Shown: piece after piece, positions 1 through 8,283 of the stretch
How positions within the stretch are numbered: position 1 is the first letter of the stretch
Layout: each line of letters opens with the position of its first letter
Source: Oceanobacillus sp. Castelsardo
GTDB lineage: Bacteria > Bacillota > Bacilli > Bacillales > Amphibacillaceae
Direction of reading: 5' to 3'
DNA length: 64,000 nt
Assembly: GCF_001659985.1 (NCBI RefSeq)
Contig: NZ_LYCS01000005.1
Coordinates: 106,087-170,086 of the forward strand
The notes under the pieces: generated by a model
What the model was told of the DNA's origin: nothing
The model's input: the letters and a program-made list of their open reading frames with translations, nothing else
The model's database searches: none
Position numbers and translations under genes: made by a program

Positions 1-507
1 ACCAATGTGCCCCTTCAAAAATTAACAACGGATATCACAGAATTTAAATGTGCGAACGGAATAAAATTATATTTAAATCCAATTATGGATCTGTTTAACG
101 CTGAAATTCTTTCATTTGCAGTAAGTAAACGTCCGACTTTAGAACTTGCGATGAAACCCTTAGAGGAAGCCCTAGAAATCGTGAAGAACTCAAAATATAG
201 AACAACAATTCATTCCGATCAGGGATGGCATTATCAACATAATAAGTGGGTAAAAAAACTGAAAGAAAATAAGATTTTCCAAAGTATGTCGAGAAAAGGA
301 AATTGTTTAGATAATTCACCAATGGAAAACTTTTTTGGTTTACTAAAACAAGAGATGTATCATGGAGAAGCATTGTGTTCTTTTGAAGAATTAAAAGACA
401 AGATTGAGAGATATATAGATTACTATAATAACAAACGTATCAAGCAAAAATTGGCTGGATTGAGTCCGGTTCAATACCGCATTCATTCCAACCAATTAGC
501 AGCTTAA
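1..507 (+). CDS. IS3-family (IS150-like) transposase OrfB, C-terminal part
   Basis: The reading frame is already open at base 1 (T-N-V-P-L-Q...), so the gene starts left of the window and only about 168 codons are seen. It shows the rve/DDE integrase core: first Asp in TTDITEF, second Asp in HSDQGWHY, and the Glu in NSPMENFFGLLKQE, followed by the YNNKRIKQKLAGLSPVQYR tail typical of IS3-family OrfB proteins. It would catalyse cut-and-paste or copy-out transposition of its own element. The visible part carries no frameshift. The upstream OrfA and left end are not visible, so activity cannot be judged. Confidence 0.9.
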   Translation, partial: TNVPLQKLTTDITEFKCANGIKLYLNPIMDLFNAEILSFAVSKRPTLELAMKPLEEALEIVKNSKYRTTIHSDQGWHYQHNKWVKKLKENKIFQSMSRKGNCLDNSPMENFFGLLKQEMYHGEALCSFEELKDKIERYIDYYNNKRIKQKLAGLSPVQYRIHSNQLAA

Positions 508-510
508 TAA

Positions 511-537
511 AAACTCTAACTTTTAGGGGTCACATCA
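511..537 (+). mobile_element. Right terminal end of the IS3-family element
   Basis: Just after the transposase stop the sequence TTTTAGGGGTCACATCA ends in CA, as IS3-family right ends do. The element boundary is therefore inferred to be near 537. The matching left end lies outside the window, so the inverted repeat and target duplication cannot be checked here. Confidence 0.6.
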
Positions 538-648
538 GTCCCGCGTCCCATTATTTCCTAGTCTCTGAACTTAGAGGTAGAGTCATCATTCCGTTACACA
601 TCGAAAGGGTGAAATCCCATTAGTGTGGCCTTCAGAAAACAAAACGTT

Positions 649-690
649 AAAAAAAAGCGCAGTACTTCTAGTTTTCACTAAAAGTACTGC
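649..690 (-). terminator. Rho-independent terminator of gbsB
   Basis: GCAGTACTT (659-667) pairs with AAGTACTGC (682-690). Read on the minus strand, the hairpin is followed by an eight-base U run (complement of 649-656). It lies downstream of the gbsB stop. Confidence 0.8.
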
Positions 691-712
691 ACCATTTATT
701 TAAGATCCAGAT

Positions 713-760
713 TGGGACGAGGGACCTGTCCCCCTGGCTCCTATGTCCCCCTGGCTCTTA
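713..760. repeat. GGGAC palindromic repeat, copy 1
   Basis: Contains GGGACGAGGGACCTGTCCC followed by a second TGTCCCC-TGGCTC half. It abuts and slightly overlaps the gbsB stop codon (758-760). Closely similar copies occur near 41352, 48703, 51280 and 56255, so this is a dispersed intergenic family. Confidence 0.75.
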
Positions 761-1966
761 TAATGTTTTCGGTGTTAAGTTAAAGCAACGTTCATAAATC
801 CATTTGTAATTTTCTACGTTTAGGTCTCTAGGGTTACCGACAGTTTGTGGGTCTTTCATCGCTTCTTCCGCTAGACGATCAATCATTTCTGGTGAAACGC
901 CTTGTTCTTCTAATGTAGGAACTTCTAATTCTTCTACTAATTGATATACTTCGTTTACAGCTGCTTTTGCTGCTTCTTCGGTTGTCATGCCAAATGTATT
1001 CACACCCATAGCCTCTGCAATACGAGCAAATTTAGCTGGATGACCTTTCCAGTTGTATTCCATTACTGGGCCCATCATTGCTGCAACACATTGACCGTGT
1101 GCAACTGGGATAATTCCACCTAATGTTTGAGACATGGCGTGCGCTGCACCTGCAGATTCACTGCCATAAGATAATCCTGCTAGCATTGCTGCTTGTGCCA
1201 TTCCGTAGCGTGCTTCGATATCTCCACCATCTGCGTATGCGCGACGAATATATTTTGCTACATATTCTATCGCAAGTAATGCAACCGCATCGGTTACAGG
1301 TTGTGCATAATGCATCGTGTAGCACTCAATTGCGTGTGCGAGAGCATCAATACCAGTCATTGCTGTCACATGGGCTGGCATGGAAACATGTAATTCTGGA
1401 TCAATAATCGTTAAGTGGGCTGCGATTAACGGACCACCCGTATTGAATTTGAATTCACGCTCTTCATCTGTAATAACTGCCCATTGCGTAACTTCTGAAC
1501 CGGTTCCAGCAGTCGTTGGAATCGTTGTTAATGGTGGGATACGGTTTTCTAATGGCTTTTTCCCATCCGCAGCTTCATAATCTAATACAGAACCTTCATG
1601 AGTTGCTTCAACACCAATCCCCTTCGCTGTGTCCATGGAGCTCCCTCCGCCAACAGCAACTAATCCGTCACAATTTTCTTCTTTATATAAATTAGAGCCT
1701 TCTGCAATGAGACGTACTGGCGGGTTCGGTTCTACTTTATTGAAAAGTACTACTTCTACGCCAGCCTCTTTTAAGTGTTTTTCAATTGGTTCCGTTACGC
1801 CTGCATTGTAAATTCCCGGGTCAGTTACGAGTAGTGCTTTTGTAACTCCAAGATTTTTCACTTCTTCCCCTACATGCTTGATGGAGCCAATCCCGTGTTT
1901 AATAGCAGTTGGCAATTCAAATTGGTGAAATTTATGCATATGTTCTACTTTCATGTTTAATCCCAT
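758..1966 (-). CDS. gbsB: Iron-containing (type III) alcohol dehydrogenase, choline dehydrogenase GbsB
   Basis: A 402-residue group III alcohol dehydrogenase. It has the nucleotide-binding GGGSSMDTAKG segment (about 105-115), the TTAGTGSEVT motif and the metal-site histidines in IDALAHAIE and AAHAMSQTLGG. In Bacillus subtilis the GbsB homologue oxidises choline to betaine aldehyde in the cytoplasm. That role is inferred here from the adjacent betaine-aldehyde dehydrogenase gene and GbsR. Start chosen at the ATG after TAGGAGGAATAAAC. It lies 60 bp downstream of gbsA and is probably co-transcribed, ending at the terminator at 649-690. Sequence alone does not exclude another alcohol as substrate. 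Confidence 0.88.
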   Translation of the reverse strand: MGLNMKVEHMHKFHQFELPTAIKHGIGSIKHVGEEVKNLGVTKALLVTDPGIYNAGVTEPIEKHLKEAGVEVVLFNKVEPNPPVRLIAEGSNLYKEENCDGLVAVGGGSSMDTAKGIGVEATHEGSVLDYEAADGKKPLENRIPPLTTIPTTAGTGSEVTQWAVITDEEREFKFNTGGPLIAAHLTIIDPELHVSMPAHVTAMTGIDALAHAIECYTMHYAQPVTDAVALLAIEYVAKYIRRAYADGGDIEARYGMAQAAMLAGLSYGSESAGAAHAMSQTLGGIIPVAHGQCVAAMMGPVMEYNWKGHPAKFARIAEAMGVNTFGMTTEEAAKAAVNEVYQLVEELEVPTLEEQGVSPEMIDRLAEEAMKDPQTVGNPRDLNVENYKWIYERCFNLTPKTL

Positions 1967-2026
1967 GTTTATTCCTCCTAAAATTATCTATTATGTAAAC
2001 TCAATAATCCCTCTATATCTCAAACT

Positions 2027-3508
2027 CTATGAATCTATTCCAAACCAGTTAATTGGTTGTGGATCTAAGTTCTGGAAAATATGCTTCGTTTCTTGGTATT
2101 CTTCTAAACCAATTTTTCCTAATTCACGGCCGATACCAGATTGTTTATAGCCGCCCCATGGTGCATGTGGGAAGTAGACATTAAATTCATTAATCCAAAC
2201 CGTTCCCATGCGCATTTTAGCAACACAACGTTCTGCTTTGGCAATATCTTTTGTCCAAACGCCACCAGATAATCCGTAAATCGAATCGTTTGCTAGTTTA
2301 ATAGCTTCTGCTTCTGTTGAAAACTTCTCCACCGTAATGACAGGACCGAACCCTTCATTTTGCACAACGTCCATGTCCGTTGTGCAATTTGTTAAAACAG
2401 TAGGTAGATAGAAAAATCCTTTTTGCAATTCCGGATCAGTCGGGCGTCCGCCACCAACCGCGACTTTTGCACCTTCTTTTATCCCATTTTCAACATAATT
2501 TACTACTTTATTTAAATGAACCTTAGAAATGAGTGGTCCCATTTGGGTTGATTCATCAAAACCACTTCCGAGCTTAATATTTTTTACTCGTTCAACAAGG
2601 GCATCAACGAATTTGTCATGAATTGATTCTTCGACAATGACACGCGTTCCGGCTGAGCAAATTTGACCGGCATGGAAAAATACAGCATTTAATGCTTGAT
2701 CCACCGCTATTTCAAAATCAGCATCAGCAAAAATGATATTTGGATTTTTTCCACCAAGCTCTAGAGCAATCTTTTTCATATTGCCACTAGCTGCCTGCAT
2801 AATCCCTTTCCCGGTTTGGATTCCGCCCGTAAAGGAAATCAGGTCTACGTCGTCGTTAGCAGAAAGTTCTGCACCAACTGTATTACCTGCACCAAGTACA
2901 AGGTTCACAACCCCTTTTGGTACGCCAGCCTCTTCCATTAATTCAAAAACTTTCACCGTAGTAAGTGGGGTAATCTCACTCGGTTTCATAATTAACGTGT
3001 TTCCTGCAGCTAATGCAGGTGCTAATTTCCAGGAAGCCTGTAATAATGGATAATTCCATGGGGTAATTTGCCCACAAACACCGACAGGCTCTTTGACCAC
3101 CTTACTGACGGTATTCGGAATCGGAGAATCAATGATTTCTCCACCATCTTTATCAGCAAGCTCCGCGTAATAACGGAAGACCCCAGCGATATCATCCATG
3201 TCGCCCCGACTTTCTTCTACCGTTTTACCAGTATCAAGGGATTCCATTTTCGCTAATTCTTCTTTATCCCTTTCAATTAACTCTGCAATCTTCGCAACAA
3301 TACGTCCGCGTTCTGTAGCAGAAGTATTAGGCCATTCTCCACGATCAAATGCTTCTCTTGCAGCAGCAATAGCTTGTTTCGCATCTTCTTCCTTACTTTC
3401 TGAAACAATTGCGATGACTTCTTGATTATATGGGTTAATAATTTCTCTTGTTTCACCAGAGAGGGCAGGAACCCATTCGCCTTTTATGTAGTTCTTCTTG
3501 ATATCCAA
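2027..3508 (-). CDS. gbsA: Betaine-aldehyde dehydrogenase GbsA
   Basis: A 493-residue NAD(P)-dependent aldehyde dehydrogenase of normal family length. Visible motifs are the Rossmann-type FTGGIQTGK loop, the general-base Glu in LELGGKNPN and the catalytic Cys in HAGQICSAGTRV. It would oxidise betaine aldehyde to the osmoprotectant glycine betaine. The assignment rests on its pairing with a GbsB-type dehydrogenase and a divergent GbsR gene, the arrangement known from B. subtilis. Start is the ATG preceded by GAGGAGGGAATGG. It is the first gene of the gbsA-gbsB unit. A 20-bp element shared with the gbsR promoter lies 36 bp upstream of the start. Confidence 0.92.
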   Translation of the reverse strand: MDIKKNYIKGEWVPALSGETREIINPYNQEVIAIVSESKEEDAKQAIAAAREAFDRGEWPNTSATERGRIVAKIAELIERDKEELAKMESLDTGKTVEESRGDMDDIAGVFRYYAELADKDGGEIIDSPIPNTVSKVVKEPVGVCGQITPWNYPLLQASWKLAPALAAGNTLIMKPSEITPLTTVKVFELMEEAGVPKGVVNLVLGAGNTVGAELSANDDVDLISFTGGIQTGKGIMQAASGNMKKIALELGGKNPNIIFADADFEIAVDQALNAVFFHAGQICSAGTRVIVEESIHDKFVDALVERVKNIKLGSGFDESTQMGPLISKVHLNKVVNYVENGIKEGAKVAVGGGRPTDPELQKGFFYLPTVLTNCTTDMDVVQNEGFGPVITVEKFSTEAEAIKLANDSIYGLSGGVWTKDIAKAERCVAKMRMGTVWINEFNVYFPHAPWGGYKQSGIGRELGKIGLEEYQETKHIFQNLDPQPINWFGIDS

Positions 3509-3543
3509 TCCATTCCCTCCTCATCATCGTTAAATTCATTAAT

Positions 3544-3563
3544 TTTGTTAAGAAAAAATTTAA
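3544..3563. promoter_or_regulatory. Probable GbsR operator, gbsA side
   Basis: TTTGTTAAGAAAAAATTTAA, 20 bases identical to 3772-3791. The GTTAA...TTAAC part is an imperfect palindrome. A TTGACT -35-like element (minus strand, 3591-3596) lies just upstream of it, so binding would block an initiating or elongating polymerase. The operator role is inferred from its duplication in front of both divergent genes. Confidence 0.65.
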
Positions 3564-3739
3564 CGTTTTGAATAAATTTAATTTACCACAAGTCAATTTC
3601 TTTTGTCAAAGGGGGAATTTATTTTTAGCAAACAGGAATCGTAAACCTTCCATCTATAGTAAAAGAAAAAAATATGCACTAAACGATTGGTAAATGCCTA
3701 GTTTTCTAATCTTTTCCGAGAAATTTCCATGTTACAGAT

Positions 3740-3767
3740 TTGACATATTTCTATTTTTCTTTAACAT
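3740..3767 (+). promoter_or_regulatory. Sigma-A promoter of gbsR
   Basis: TTGACA at 3740-3745, a 16-base spacer and TAACAT at 3762-3767. The putative operator at 3772-3791 would cover the transcription start, consistent with autoregulation. Confidence 0.5.
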
Positions 3768-3771
3768 TAAG

Positions 3772-3791
3772 TTTGTTAAGAAAAAATTTAA
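3772..3791. promoter_or_regulatory. Probable GbsR operator, gbsR side
   Basis: Exact second copy of the 20-bp element at 3544-3563, in the same orientation and 228 bp away. It sits between the gbsR -10 region and the TTG start codon. Confidence 0.65.
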
Positions 3792-3827
3792 TTTAGTAAA
3801 CAGCCGTTTTGATATGGAGGATTTATA

Positions 3828-4373
3828 TTGGATAAAACACAGGATGAGAGGGCAAAAGAAAAGCTAGAATATGCACAAGACCAAGTGATAGAGGCCATTT
3901 CAGAAACAATGGATTTATATGGGGTTACTCCTGCAGCAGGAAGAATTTACGCCACGATGTATTTTAAAGAGCAAATGAACCTTGATGAAATGCGCGAAGA
4001 ATTAGGCATGAGTAAGCCAAGTATGAGTACGAACGTTCGTAAACTACAACAAATTGAAATGGTAAAGAAAAAATTTCAGCGTGGTACGAGAAAACATACG
4101 TATGCAGCAGAAAAGGATTTTTTCCACTCCTTTATGGCTTATTTTTGCCAAATGTGGGAACGCGAAGTAAAAACAAACATGGAAGCTATTGGACAAGCAG
4201 AGAAACTTTTGCTAGAAATTTTTGAAGATGAGTCAATCTCACAGGATATTCGAGATGAAGCAAAGGATAATTACGATTTATTAAATCAATCAAAAGTATA
4301 TTATCGTTGGGTTGAAAAATTAGTAGAAAGTATTCGCACGGAAGAAATTTATACGTTTTTACCAAAAGAATAA
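3828..4373 (+). CDS. gbsR: Choline-responsive MarR-type repressor GbsR
   Basis: A 181-residue protein with a winged-helix core near residues 30-80 (LRE-ELGMSKPSMSTNVRKL recognition helix) and an acidic helical C-terminal half ending VESIRTEEIYTFLPKE. This is the GbsR/PadR-MarR-like layout. In B. subtilis GbsR represses gbsAB and choline uptake genes and is released by choline. The TTG start follows GGAGGATTTATA. It is divergent from gbsA across 319 bp that hold two copies of a 20-bp operator-like element. The downstream binding-protein gene begins 31 bp after its stop, so repressor and transport component are likely one transcript. Confidence 0.9.
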   Translation: MDKTQDERAKEKLEYAQDQVIEAISETMDLYGVTPAAGRIYATMYFKEQMNLDEMREELGMSKPSMSTNVRKLQQIEMVKKKFQRGTRKHTYAAEKDFFHSFMAYFCQMWEREVKTNMEAIGQAEKLLLEIFEDESISQDIRDEAKDNYDLLNQSKVYYRWVEKLVESIRTEEIYTFLPKE

Positions 4374-4404
4374 AAACTAATTTTATAGGGAGAGATGCTT
4401 AAAC

Positions 4405-5304
4405 ATGTATTTTAAAAAGGGGAAAATGTTGATTATCACAATCGGACTTATGATGTTACTTAGTGCTTGTGGAAATTCAGATAGCACGGCATCAGCAAAA
4501 CAAGAAGACGAAGCGACAAAAGGGACCATTAATATCGGACAAATCAGCTGGGCAGAAAATATAGCTGTTACGAATATGTGGAAAGTTATTCTTGAAGATG
4601 AAGGATATGAAGTCAATTTTCACCTACTTGATATGGGAACCCAAATGGCAGCATTAGAAAACGATGCATTGGATATTAATCTAGAAGTTTGGTTACCAGT
4701 TCAAGATGCAGAATATGTGGAAGAGTATAAAGATAAGATTAACTTCTCTGAAGAAACGTGGTATGACAATGCAAAGGTAGGATTAGTTGTTCCTAGTTAT
4801 ATGAAGGACATCAATAGTATAGAAGACTTGAAGAAACATAACGAATTGTTTAACGGAGAGATTACAGGTTTTGACCCAGGTGCAGGTACCATGTTAACTA
4901 CCGAAGAAGTAATGAAGGAATATGGTTTGGATTATGAGCTAATACCTAGTTCTGAACCTGCCATGCTAACAGAAATCGAAAAGGCCATGGAAAATGAAGA
5001 GCCGATTGTAGCACCACTGTGGAATCCGCATCGTATCTTCTCGGAATTAGATTTAAAATATTTAGACGACCCTAAAGAAGGGTTTGGGGACGCTGAAAAA
5101 ATCTATCATGCAACCCGTCTAGGATTTGCGGAAGACTTTCCAGAAGTGAGTGAATGGATAAAAAACTGGAAAATGGATGATCAATCCATTGGTGAGCTCA
5201 TGGGCTATGTGAATGAAGCAGAAGAACAGGGTGAAGACCCGATGGTTGGCGCTGAAAAATGGGTGAACGATAACCAGGATTTAGTGAGTGAGTGGGTGGA
5301 ATGA
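4405..5304 (+). CDS. Glycine betaine/choline ABC transporter substrate-binding lipoprotein (OpuAC family)
   Basis: A 299-residue lipoprotein. Residues 1-21 form a signal sequence with lipobox LSAC, so Cys21 would be the lipidated residue. The rest is an OpuAC-type (PF04069) binding fold, with GQISWAENIAVTNMW near the N-terminus and Trp-rich segments (EVWLPVQ, PLWNPHRIF) of the kind that form the aromatic cage for quaternary ammonium compounds. It would capture choline or glycine betaine at the outer membrane face. No OpuAA/OpuAB partner is present, so it must use a transporter encoded elsewhere. Position after gbsR suggests choline delivery to GbsB/GbsA, which is inference. Confidence 0.85.
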   Translation: MYFKKGKMLIITIGLMMLLSACGNSDSTASAKQEDEATKGTINIGQISWAENIAVTNMWKVILEDEGYEVNFHLLDMGTQMAALENDALDINLEVWLPVQDAEYVEEYKDKINFSEETWYDNAKVGLVVPSYMKDINSIEDLKKHNELFNGEITGFDPGAGTMLTTEEVMKEYGLDYELIPSSEPAMLTEIEKAMENEEPIVAPLWNPHRIFSELDLKYLDDPKEGFGDAEKIYHATRLGFAEDFPEVSEWIKNWKMDDQSIGELMGYVNEAEEQGEDPMVGAEKWVNDNQDLVSEWVE

Positions 5305-5434
5305 CTTGGGATAGAGTGAGATGAAGGGCAGATCCAACGTCCTACTTTCTCTATAAAAACGAGCGGTACATTCAAATAAAGTGTGGTAACTACATATCGT
5401 CATATAGTTAAAGATGAAATATGAATGAAGTACT

Positions 5435-5482
5435 AAAAAGAAGTAATCACCCTATACTGAAGGGGGTGATTACTTCTTTTTT
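5435..5482. terminator. Strong hairpin with T tails on both strands
   Basis: AAAAGAAGTAATCACCC (from 5436) pairs with GGGTGATTACTTCTTTT (from 5464). It can end transcription from 5304 rightwards, and it is also the terminator of the decayed toxin gene on the minus strand. An almost identical hairpin occurs at 41127-41180. Confidence 0.8.
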
Positions 5483-5577
5483 ATGGCAGCATGCATGATA
5501 ATCGCTACGGATACTTGTCAATTCTGTTGCAAAAAGATACTAAAGTAGAATAGCATATCGATCGCATCATAACTCAC
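5470..5577 (-). pseudogene. Decayed holin-like toxin (Hol-Tox type), copy 1
   Basis: On the minus strand a GGGGAGGG ribosome site precedes a GTG (5577). The frame encodes a short hydrophobic peptide (SYDAIDMLFYFSIF...VAIIMHAAIKKK) ending at TAA 5470. Codon 20 is an in-frame TGA, so the peptide is broken. A short transmembrane segment, a Lys-rich end, and a stop buried in the stem of a GAAGTAATCACC hairpin match the putative holin-like toxin loci common in Bacillaceae. The family assignment is by pattern only. Confidence 0.55.
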
Positions 5578-5842
5578 CAAATATATCCCTCCCCTTTCTT
5601 TAAGGGAGCAACAATCGCCGACCAGATTTAGGTTGAGAGTTTTGGATTCTTAATTAAATTAGCCCCAGAACCAGGAACTGTCTCACCAGCTTTGCTGACA
5701 CTAAATTCCATTACTAGAGAAGGTCTTATAACTAACAATCGTGATTTATAGGAAGACAGTGGCTCTTTAATAATTGCTTCTATACTTATGTGTCTATAAC
5801 TTTCCACTTGTATCCGCTTTAATTAAGGGTTGACAAACCTTG
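5578..5842. other. Intergenic stretch, nothing firmly identified
   Basis: Between the decayed toxin and the symporter gene. A minus-strand frame of about 60 codons is open here without a start codon or ribosome site, and its translation is not recognised. It may be a gene remnant or chance. Confidence 0.3.
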
Positions 5843-7093
5843 TTATGATACGGATCGAAGCTCTATTCTACTATGATGTTTCTTTTCACTTACCATAATA
5901 ACCCCACCAGCGATAACAAATACCAAGATCATAATGGACATTACAATATATGCATTTTGGAATCCCATAACTCCATACAGTTGCCCCATAACAGAAGAGA
6001 AAATAGTAATACCAATCTGTTTTGCAAAGTTAAATCCAAGCATGTAAACTGTTGCTGAGAGACGGACATCAAAAATACCAGTAATATATTTCATAATAGA
6101 TACAAGCATTAAAGGCATTTCGATAGATGCGAGTAATCTCCAAAATGCAAGCATCCAGATATCTGTAAAGAAAGCCGCTCCTAATACACGTACAAATAAA
6201 ATTAAACCTGCTAAGATTAAACCATTTTTTGCACCGATTTTATTAATAAACCATGGTGTTAACACCATAAAACCAGCCTCTAGAAATACCTGTACAGATG
6301 CAATTCGACTAAACACAAGTTCTCCACGTGATGAATCATTGAAAAAACTAGCAAAGTAATTTGGAAATTGCTGATCAAATACATCAAACATGGTTGCGCT
6401 ACCTATTATTATAAGACAAAATCCCCAGAAACTTCTATTTTTAAATACATTCATTATATTTTCTTTTGTAACAGGGGATTCCTCTTCCTTTTCTATATCC
6501 GTTCTAGCCCCGGTGTCCTCATTCTTTACTTTAACTGTCCACAATAATACTCCAAGAATAATCGCCGAACAGGTTGCAGCCCAGAAAATACTAAATGGAT
6601 TTCTAACAAACATGATTCCACCAATAAATGCTGCTGTTCCCCCAGCTAGCGACCCAAATAAACGAACATGGCCATATTCATAATTATTTTCACGAGTGGA
6701 ACGTTCAATATACGCTTCAACAACCCCTACTCCACCATTTAGACATAAACTTAAGTAGGCTCCACCAATAATAGCTCCAAATATTGCATTATATTGCAGA
6801 AGTGGAAGAAATGCAAATTGAACAAATGGCCCTATAAATAAGAGACATAAAACAACAAAACCAAATAAATATTTTTTCAAACCTAGTTTATCTTGAATCA
6901 CGCCATATATCGGTTCTAGAATTAGAGCGGTTACAGCCATGGCAGAAAATACTAATCCGGATACACTTGTGTCCAAATTTGCTGTATTTTGTAGCCAAAA
7001 TGGTAAAAAGGCAAATATTAATGCCCATATCATAAAGTAGAAAAAGTACATTCCGCCAAAATTCCAAAACTTAAGTTGTTTTAGGTTGTTCAT
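5843..7093 (-). CDS. LacY-type MFS oligosaccharide:H+ symporter
   Basis: A 416-residue, 12-helix transporter of the LacY/RafB/CscB family. LacY landmarks are clear: Glu126 and Arg144 equivalents in AYIERSTRENNYEYGHVRLFG, Asp237/Asp240 in FDVFDQQF, Arg302 in ILFVRVLG, Lys358 in NFAKQIG and Glu325 in SIEMP. In contrast, the LacY Lys319 position is Arg, His322 is Ala and Glu269 is Val, so sugar choice and proton path probably differ from lactose permease. It starts 17 bp after the GH43 gene in one operon behind an AraR-boxed promoter. An arabino-oligosaccharide substrate is therefore inferred. Confidence 0.85.
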   Translation of the reverse strand: MNNLKQLKFWNFGGMYFFYFMIWALIFAFLPFWLQNTANLDTSVSGLVFSAMAVTALILEPIYGVIQDKLGLKKYLFGFVVLCLLFIGPFVQFAFLPLLQYNAIFGAIIGGAYLSLCLNGGVGVVEAYIERSTRENNYEYGHVRLFGSLAGGTAAFIGGIMFVRNPFSIFWAATCSAIILGVLLWTVKVKNEDTGARTDIEKEEESPVTKENIMNVFKNRSFWGFCLIIIGSATMFDVFDQQFPNYFASFFNDSSRGELVFSRIASVQVFLEAGFMVLTPWFINKIGAKNGLILAGLILFVRVLGAAFFTDIWMLAFWRLLASIEMPLMLVSIMKYITGIFDVRLSATVYMLGFNFAKQIGITIFSSVMGQLYGVMGFQNAYIVMSIMILVFVIAGGVIMVSEKKHHSRIELRSVS

Positions 7094-7109
7094 TTCTTTT
7101 CACTCCTCA

Positions 7110-8096
7110 TTATTTCAAAACTTCTGGTGTATCCGGTGACCATCTTGTATCTGGTACTGGTTTGCCGAAAATTGGAATACCATTTTCGTCCCAATCTAAT
7201 TTTTGTGCTCTCGCATGGCGATTCGGTTCATAGAGTGGATCTCCAACTAAGTCCGTGTAGTTACGTGCATGATAAACTAAAATGGTATCGTTGCCATCCT
7301 CTGATATTGTAAAACTGTTATGTCCCGGCCCATATTGTCCATTTTCAGGACAGCTTTCGAATACTGGCTCTTGTTTCTTTTTCCAGGAATTTGGATTAAG
7401 TAGGTCGTCCTCCTCATTCGCTGTTAAAAGTCCCATACAGTAATCCACACCAGTAGCACTACCTGAATAAGTAATAAATACCTTTCCATTCTTAACCAAA
7501 ACGGCAGGACCTTCATTTACCCAAAATCCTTTGATTTCCCATGATAGTTCAGGCTTTGTCAACATAACTGGTTCTGTTGCAAGCGTCCATGGATTTTCCA
7601 TTTTTGCGATATAAAGGTTAGAATGTCCCATAATATTTAAATCTTGCTGTGCCCAAACATAATATTGTTCTCCTTTATGGAAGAAAGTTGTTGCATCTAA
7701 TGAGAACGTTGACATTCCAGTCTTCACTTCTCCCTTTTCAATCCAATCCCCTTCAAGTGGATTATCGGATGTATTTTCAAGAACGTACATCCTGTGATTA
7801 AATGTATCATCATTAATATTTTTATCAGGAGCTGCAGCAAAATAAATATACCATCTTCCATTTGCTCGATGGATTTCAGGAGCCCAAATCAATTCACTTA
7901 AGTTCCCACTATCATGTTTCCACCAAACTGCTACTTCTTCTGCCTCTTGTAAATCATTTAAGTTTTTTGCCCTTCTTAAAACAATACGATCGTATAAAGG
8001 ATAAGAACCCGTAAAATAGTAATATCCATCTGCATGTTTATAGACGAAAGGATCTGCCCGTTGTAAAACGATTGGATTATTTATTTCTTTTGCCAT
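7110..8096 (-). CDS. GH43 glycosidase, probable cytoplasmic exo-acting alpha-L-arabinofuranosidase/arabinanase
   Basis: About 328 residues counted from the ATG at 8096, which follows AAGGAGTGTATAGAT. A longer frame to 8144 lacks a ribosome site. It is a single five-bladed propeller of GH43. The three catalytic carboxylates are visible: Asp in QRADPFVY, Asp in FSLDATTF and Glu in WVNEGPAV, with the metal-site His in GPGHNSFT. No signal peptide, so it should act in the cytoplasm on imported arabino-oligosaccharides. It is the first gene of an operon with the LacY-type symporter. It is a paralogue of the gene at 18966-20129. The exact subfamily and linkage preference are not resolved. Confidence 0.85.
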   Translation of the reverse strand: MAKEINNPIVLQRADPFVYKHADGYYYFTGSYPLYDRIVLRRAKNLNDLQEAEEVAVWWKHDSGNLSELIWAPEIHRANGRWYIYFAAAPDKNINDDTFNHRMYVLENTSDNPLEGDWIEKGEVKTGMSTFSLDATTFFHKGEQYYVWAQQDLNIMGHSNLYIAKMENPWTLATEPVMLTKPELSWEIKGFWVNEGPAVLVKNGKVFITYSGSATGVDYCMGLLTANEEDDLLNPNSWKKKQEPVFESCPENGQYGPGHNSFTISEDGNDTILVYHARNYTDLVGDPLYEPNRHARAQKLDWDENGIPIFGKPVPDTRWSPDTPEVLK

Positions 8097-8226
8097 ATCT
8101 ATACACTCCTTAATTCTATAATGAGAAAGCGGTTTACATTTCAAAAAAACTCTACTAATATACTAACGCTATCAATCTTTTTCCATTATTCAATCAAATG
8201 TCGCAAACCACCTCTATCTATGAACT

Positions 8227-8255
8227 ATATTAACAGTCGAACGTACAAGTGTCAA
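8227..8255 (-). promoter_or_regulatory. Promoter of GH43-symporter operon with AraR-like box in the spacer
   Basis: Minus strand: TTGACA (8250-8255), a 17-base spacer containing CTTGTACGTTCGA, then TAATAT (8227-8232). The TTGTACGT core of the spacer matches the AraR operator pattern, so repressor binding would exclude RNA polymerase. Confidence 0.7.
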
Positions 8256-8268
8256 TAAAAATTTAAAT

Positions 8269-8283
8269 AATGTACGTACAATT
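8269..8283. promoter_or_regulatory. Second AraR-like operator upstream of the GH43-symporter promoter
   Basis: AATGTACGTACAATT, nearly perfectly palindromic. Its centre is 33 bp (about three helical turns) from the box in the promoter spacer, which fits cooperative binding by an AraR-type repressor. Confidence 0.7.

Noticed and set aside
8124-8140. cre site GAAAGCGGTTTACA upstream of the GH43 gene
   Set aside because: Flanks resemble cre but the spacing around the central CG is off by one base, so at least two defined positions fail; not scored as a site.
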